Below are positions 61,146-64,000 of a DNA stretch of 64,000 nt, piece by piece. The stretch is from Lichenicola sp964236105 (GTDB lineage Bacteria; Pseudomonadota; Alphaproteobacteria; Acetobacterales; Acetobacteraceae). How positions within the stretch are numbered: the first letter of the stretch is position 1; the number at the start of each line of letters is the position of its first letter. The stretch covers positions 1-64,000 of the forward strand of contig CAXSBC010000007.1 of assembly GCA_964236105.1 (NCBI GenBank). Direction: 5' to 3'. Made by a program: the position numbers and the translations under genes. A model generated the notes under the pieces. The model saw only the letters and a program-made list of their open reading frames with translations. It had not been told where the DNA came from and made no database searches.

Positions 61146-61982
61146 TCAAAGAGCTTGCTTGGGCACACCAACGGGGCTTGGAGATGTCGGTTGCATGGCG
61201 GTTGTCGCCGCTGGGGCTACCGCTTCGATCTCGACCTCCTCGCTTCGCAGGTTGTCGCGGATGGTCTCTACCCGCTCGGTGACGTTCTTGTGCAGAACGA
61301 TCTCCTCCCGCACGCGAGCCACCTTGGCGATGACGACCTCCTCCCTGACCTCGGTCATCTCGATGATCTTGTCGGCGAAGGCATCCGGACCCACGACGGC
61401 GCCATCGGCGACGACACGACGCTGGATGGAGACCGTCTCGTCACGCAGGGTGATGGTTTCCTCGATCGCGTTCGTTCGGACGAAACGATGCAGCCGCGTG
61501 GTGCCGCGGTCGACCGCACGCTTGCCCACCGTGAGGCGTTCCTCCGACAGTTGCAGGGTCTGCTCGCGGCTGGCCTCTGTAGCGGCGGTGGCAGCCGGAG
61601 CCCCGGACATGGCAGCCGAGGCAAGGCCATAGGATGCGGCACGTTCCGACACATCGACCGGACCGTACTTCTCGACGATCAGCATGACGCGGTCGGCGTC
61701 GCGGTCACTGTCCTGCAGCAGCACCGTGACCACCTCGCCGCCGGCGCGGACGACCCGGTCATAGACGGCGTTCTGCTCGGGCGTCGTCGCATCACCGAAC
61801 AGGTAGCGCCAGAAACCTCCGGATCGCGCTGCCTCGGGTGCCGTGGACGCAGTCGTGCCCAGCGCCTCTCTGGCGTGCCGCTCGATGGCAGATGATGGGA
61901 TGCCGGAGCGTTCCAGCTCGTCGACCGCCGCGTTCGCATGGGCCGCGCTGTCGAACACCGCGACCAGGGTTTCTTGCGCCAC
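61146..61982 (-). CDS. DUF2382 (YsnF/AvaK) stress protein
   Basis: 278 residues. An N-terminal domain (about 1-110, ETLVAVFDSAAHANAAVDELERSGIP) like general stress protein 17M/heat-induced domains is followed by a DUF2382 domain (about 140-250) with LSEERLTVGKRAVDRGTTRLHRFV and repeated charged EEVVIAKVARVREEIVLHKNVTERVETI strands. Common in desiccation- and radiation-tolerant bacteria, function unknown. It begins five bases after the second DUF2382 gene, so the two are co-transcribed. Confidence 0.92.
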   Translation of the reverse strand: MAQETLVAVFDSAAHANAAVDELERSGIPSSAIERHAREALGTTASTAPEAARSGGFWRYLFGDATTPEQNAVYDRVVRAGGEVVTVLLQDSDRDADRVMLIVEKYGPVDVSERAASYGLASAAMSGAPAATAATEASREQTLQLSEERLTVGKRAVDRGTTRLHRFVRTNAIEETITLRDETVSIQRRVVADGAVVGPDAFADKIIEMTEVREEVVIAKVARVREEIVLHKNVTERVETIRDNLRSEEVEIEAVAPAATTAMQPTSPSPVGVPKQAL

Positions 61983-61987
61983 CGGGG

Positions 61988-62422
61988 TCAGTCCCCGCCC
62001 GATAGTGTCTCGGTCGTGCCCGTCGGCCCGTGGCCTTGGCCGATCTCGGCCTGGATGCGAGTGACGACCGCCTCCTGCTGTCGAAGGATCACCGTCTCCC
62101 GATGAAGCGTGGACGTCTGGACCCTGCGGACATGCACCTCCTCCTTCAGGACCAGGCGCCTCTGGACGATCATCTGCTCCTCGACAACCGGCATGATCGT
62201 GACGTCGCCTTCCTGCCGGATCTCCGGAACGGTGTCGACGACACGACCGACCGGCACCCGAAGCACCTCGACCCGCTCGTGGGTCAGCGGCTCCTCGACA
62301 AGCTGGCCATGTTCCGTCGTGACGGTCTGCACCCGTACGGTCTCGCCCGCACGCCGCCGGCGCGATACCTGCAGCTGCTCGGCATGAAGACGAAGAACCT
62401 TGTCATCGTCGGCCTCGATCAT
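61988..62422 (-). CDS. DUF2382-related small protein
   Basis: 144 residues. VLRLHAEQLQVSRRRRAGETVRVQTVT, EEPLTHERVEVLRVPVGRVVDTVPEIRQEGDVTIMPVVEEQMIVQRRLVLKEEVHVRR and ETVILRQQEAVVTRI are DUF2382-type repeats without the N-terminal domain of its neighbour. First gene of a two-gene unit with the longer DUF2382 protein. No signal peptide. Confidence 0.88.
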   Translation of the reverse strand: MIEADDDKVLRLHAEQLQVSRRRRAGETVRVQTVTTEHGQLVEEPLTHERVEVLRVPVGRVVDTVPEIRQEGDVTIMPVVEEQMIVQRRLVLKEEVHVRRVQTSTLHRETVILRQQEAVVTRIQAEIGQGHGPTGTTETLSGGD

Positions 62423-62924
62423 GGATGGTCCTGTCTAGCTGGGCAGAAGAGTCTGAACGTCCTGAGCGGCGTCATTCCAACCGGGCAGCTCCGGAAGCGA
62501 CGTCGCCGGGCGGTCCGCTCCCTGTCAGCCACGGCCGCGTCCATGTTGGCATCCTGACGCTGTCGGTTTCGACGACGATTGCCCGTCAACCAGGGGCCCG
62601 TGAAGTAGCACCAACGCGGTCTATCACCGGGAGTTGGACAAGTCTTGCGCGCAAACGGCATGAAGATGCAGCCACCTGTATATTGGATGCTGAACATCTT
62701 CGATTAATGGTTATTTGACGCAGGACAGCACTTGACCGTGCGGCATAGCTCAATGGATGGGCATCGCCAGTCGGCGATGGCTCGTTATTACGGCATCTGT
62801 TGGTCTTGTTTGCCGGATGCCTGCCTCCAAGGTCAGGCACCCCGTTTGCCTATGGCTCACGATCCGTTCGGCGCGATGGTACTGCCGTGCCGCGTCGGCG
62901 GTATGCTGAGTGCAGGATAGCTTC
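62423..62924. other. Divergent intergenic region
   Basis: About 500 bases between the DUF2382 pair and DUF1003. It contains a perfect hairpin CATCGCC-agtc-GGCGATG at 62762-62779 and a stretch superficially like a tRNA D-arm near 62742, but no complete tRNA fold. Promoters for both divergent units should lie here; none was confidently identified. Confidence 0.4.
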
Positions 62925-63494
62925 ATGGACGATGTCACTCCCATTCTGCCGGCGCATATCGAGGAGACGATCCGGTCGATCGCCATGCTGCATGCCGAGC
63001 ATCATCGCACGGCGACGCCCCTGCAGCGCATTGTCGACCGCCTCACCGCCCTGGTCGGACGCCCGCGGTTCATCGGCCTGCTGACCTTGCTGGTCGTTCT
63101 CTGGATCGGGGGCAACGGCCTCGTCGCCGTGGCAGGATATACGCCCTTGGACCCGCCGCCATTCGCCTGGTTCGACGGGGTCGTTTCCCTGGGAGCGCTC
63201 TATATCGCCGTGCTCATCCTCACCACCCAGCGACGGGAGGACCAGCTGGCACAGCATCGTGAGCAGCTTACCCTGGAGCTGGCGATACTCAGCGAGCAGA
63301 AGACCGCCAAGGTCATCGAGCTGCTGGAGGAGATGCGTCGCGACAACCCCAACCTCCGCAATCGTGTCGACGTGGAAGCCGAGGCGATGGCGGTGCCCGC
63401 CGATCCGCAGTCGGTCCTCAACGCGATCAAGGAGACGCACGCGGAGGCGGAACTGCTGCAGGGTTCCGGCGAGCCTCCGCTTCCCCTCGAATAG
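62925..63494 (+). CDS. DUF1003 domain membrane protein
   Basis: 189 residues from ATG 62925. Two adjacent membrane helices (about 50-66 RFIGLLTLLVVLWIGGN and 85-103 VSLGALYIAVLILTTQ) with the conserved RREDQLAQHREQLTLELAILSEQKTAKVIELLEEMR helix after them identify DUF1003 (formerly CorA-like). The inner membrane location is clear, the function is not. A GTG 15 bases upstream is a less likely start. Confidence 0.92.
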   Translation: MDDVTPILPAHIEETIRSIAMLHAEHHRTATPLQRIVDRLTALVGRPRFIGLLTLLVVLWIGGNGLVAVAGYTPLDPPPFAWFDGVVSLGALYIAVLILTTQRREDQLAQHREQLTLELAILSEQKTAKVIELLEEMRRDNPNLRNRVDVEAEAMAVPADPQSVLNAIKETHAEAELLQGSGEPPLPLE

Positions 63495-64000
63495 AGGCGT
63501 CGAGGAAATGGCTGGCCATCACCCCAGGGATCATGACCTGGGCCTGGAGCAGGCGAACGAATGGGCCCTGCGTTGATGCCTGAATACAGCACGAGGATGC
63601 GTGGCTGCGACCGCGTCGCGCCGGATCGCCTCACGATCCGCCGCCGAACCATGGCGCTCGCGCCGGCACCGTGTTTTCCGACAGCCTGTCGAACCTCAGG
63701 GGGGCGCCGGATCGGCAGTGACAGGTTCCAGAAATCGAGCCTCACCGACCGGGCGCGGGGCCGGACCTGCGGCGGCGACTGCGTGGACGGGATGGAGGCC
63801 GGCGTTAGGACCCCGTGCGACGTCCTGGCTCGTGCAGCGTTCTGAGATGTTGTAAACTGGCACGGCCTTGGGACAGATCCGGCGCCCGTTCCGGTCAAAA
63901 GCTCACGCAAGGCGACGCATCCGCTCAGGCGCGTCAGCCGTTCCCGATGGAAGGCTTGGCGGCCCGGCTTGTGACGTGCGCACGAAGGATCATTCATGGT
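63495..64000. other. No supported gene to the window end
   Basis: About 500 bases after the DUF1003 gene. Open frames in several phases are Arg/Ala-rich and lack coding character. Nothing structured was recognised. Confidence 0.4.

Noticed and set aside
62742..62815. tRNA-like sequence with a D-arm-like TAGCTCAATGGAT stretch
   Set aside because: No pairing acceptor stem, no anticodon arm with a 7-base loop and no TTCGAAT T-arm; the only structure is the CATCGCC hairpin.

Overview
The window is high-GC, gene-dense bacterial chromosome. Several traits fit an alphaproteobacterium, most likely a member of the Acetobacteraceae or a close relative: a cytochrome bo3 quinol oxidase operon, an OxyR gene divergent from ferrochelatase, a possible EcfG-type general-stress promoter, and DUF892/DUF2382/DUF1003/DUF4142 stress proteins. 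This placement is inferred from gene content and composition, not from a marker gene. Start codons were chosen from family length, Shine-Dalgarno sequences and start/stop overlaps.

Layout. 0-6 kb: a GH15 glycosidase, an FkbM methyltransferase, a broken zinc deacylase and an M32 carboxypeptidase. 6.5-18 kb: a tightly coupled minus-strand operon with a complete dipeptide-type ABC importer, creatininase-like amidohydrolase, ketopantoate-reductase-like enzyme, SDR, M20 peptidase and a leaderless family-3 binding protein; a divergent GntR regulator faces it across a perfect inverted repeat. 18-22.3 kb: cyoABCD without cyoE. 23.2-29.6 kb: an EmrB/EmrA/NodT-type tripartite efflux system followed by an orphan molybdenum hydroxylase large subunit. 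29.6-32.7 kb: a Ser/Ala-rich protein behind a textbook sigma-54 promoter, a small secreted protein, an IS66-like transposase relic and a 5'-truncated amino acid permease.

32.6-37.1 kb, minus strand: a CDP-alcohol phosphatidyltransferase, a nucleotidyltransferase, a nucleoside deoxyribosyltransferase and a polytopic membrane protein fused to a DynE7/CalE7-like hotdog thioesterase. 37.2-48.9 kb: a carbohydrate operon (deoC, sugar ABC importer, DUF4432 epimerase-like protein, ribokinase-family kinase, aldehyde dehydrogenase, DUF779, aldo/keto reductase) with a divergent DeoR-type regulator. Its content reads as a complete 2-deoxyribose route: import, anomer conversion, phosphorylation, cleavage to glyceraldehyde-3-phosphate plus acetaldehyde, and acetaldehyde oxidation. 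A 15-codon mini-ORF made of 15-bp repeats bridges two of its ABC genes, with start/stop overlaps at both ends.

49.4-64 kb: a HAD phosphatase, 2-oxoglutarate oxygenase, NUDIX hydrolase, LOG protein, tRNA-Pro(CGG), a secreted beta-helix protein, hemH and oxyR with an ATAG-N7-CTAT OxyR-type site in front of oxyR, then a run of stress-associated small proteins. No rRNA, CRISPR array, intact insertion sequence or prophage was seen.
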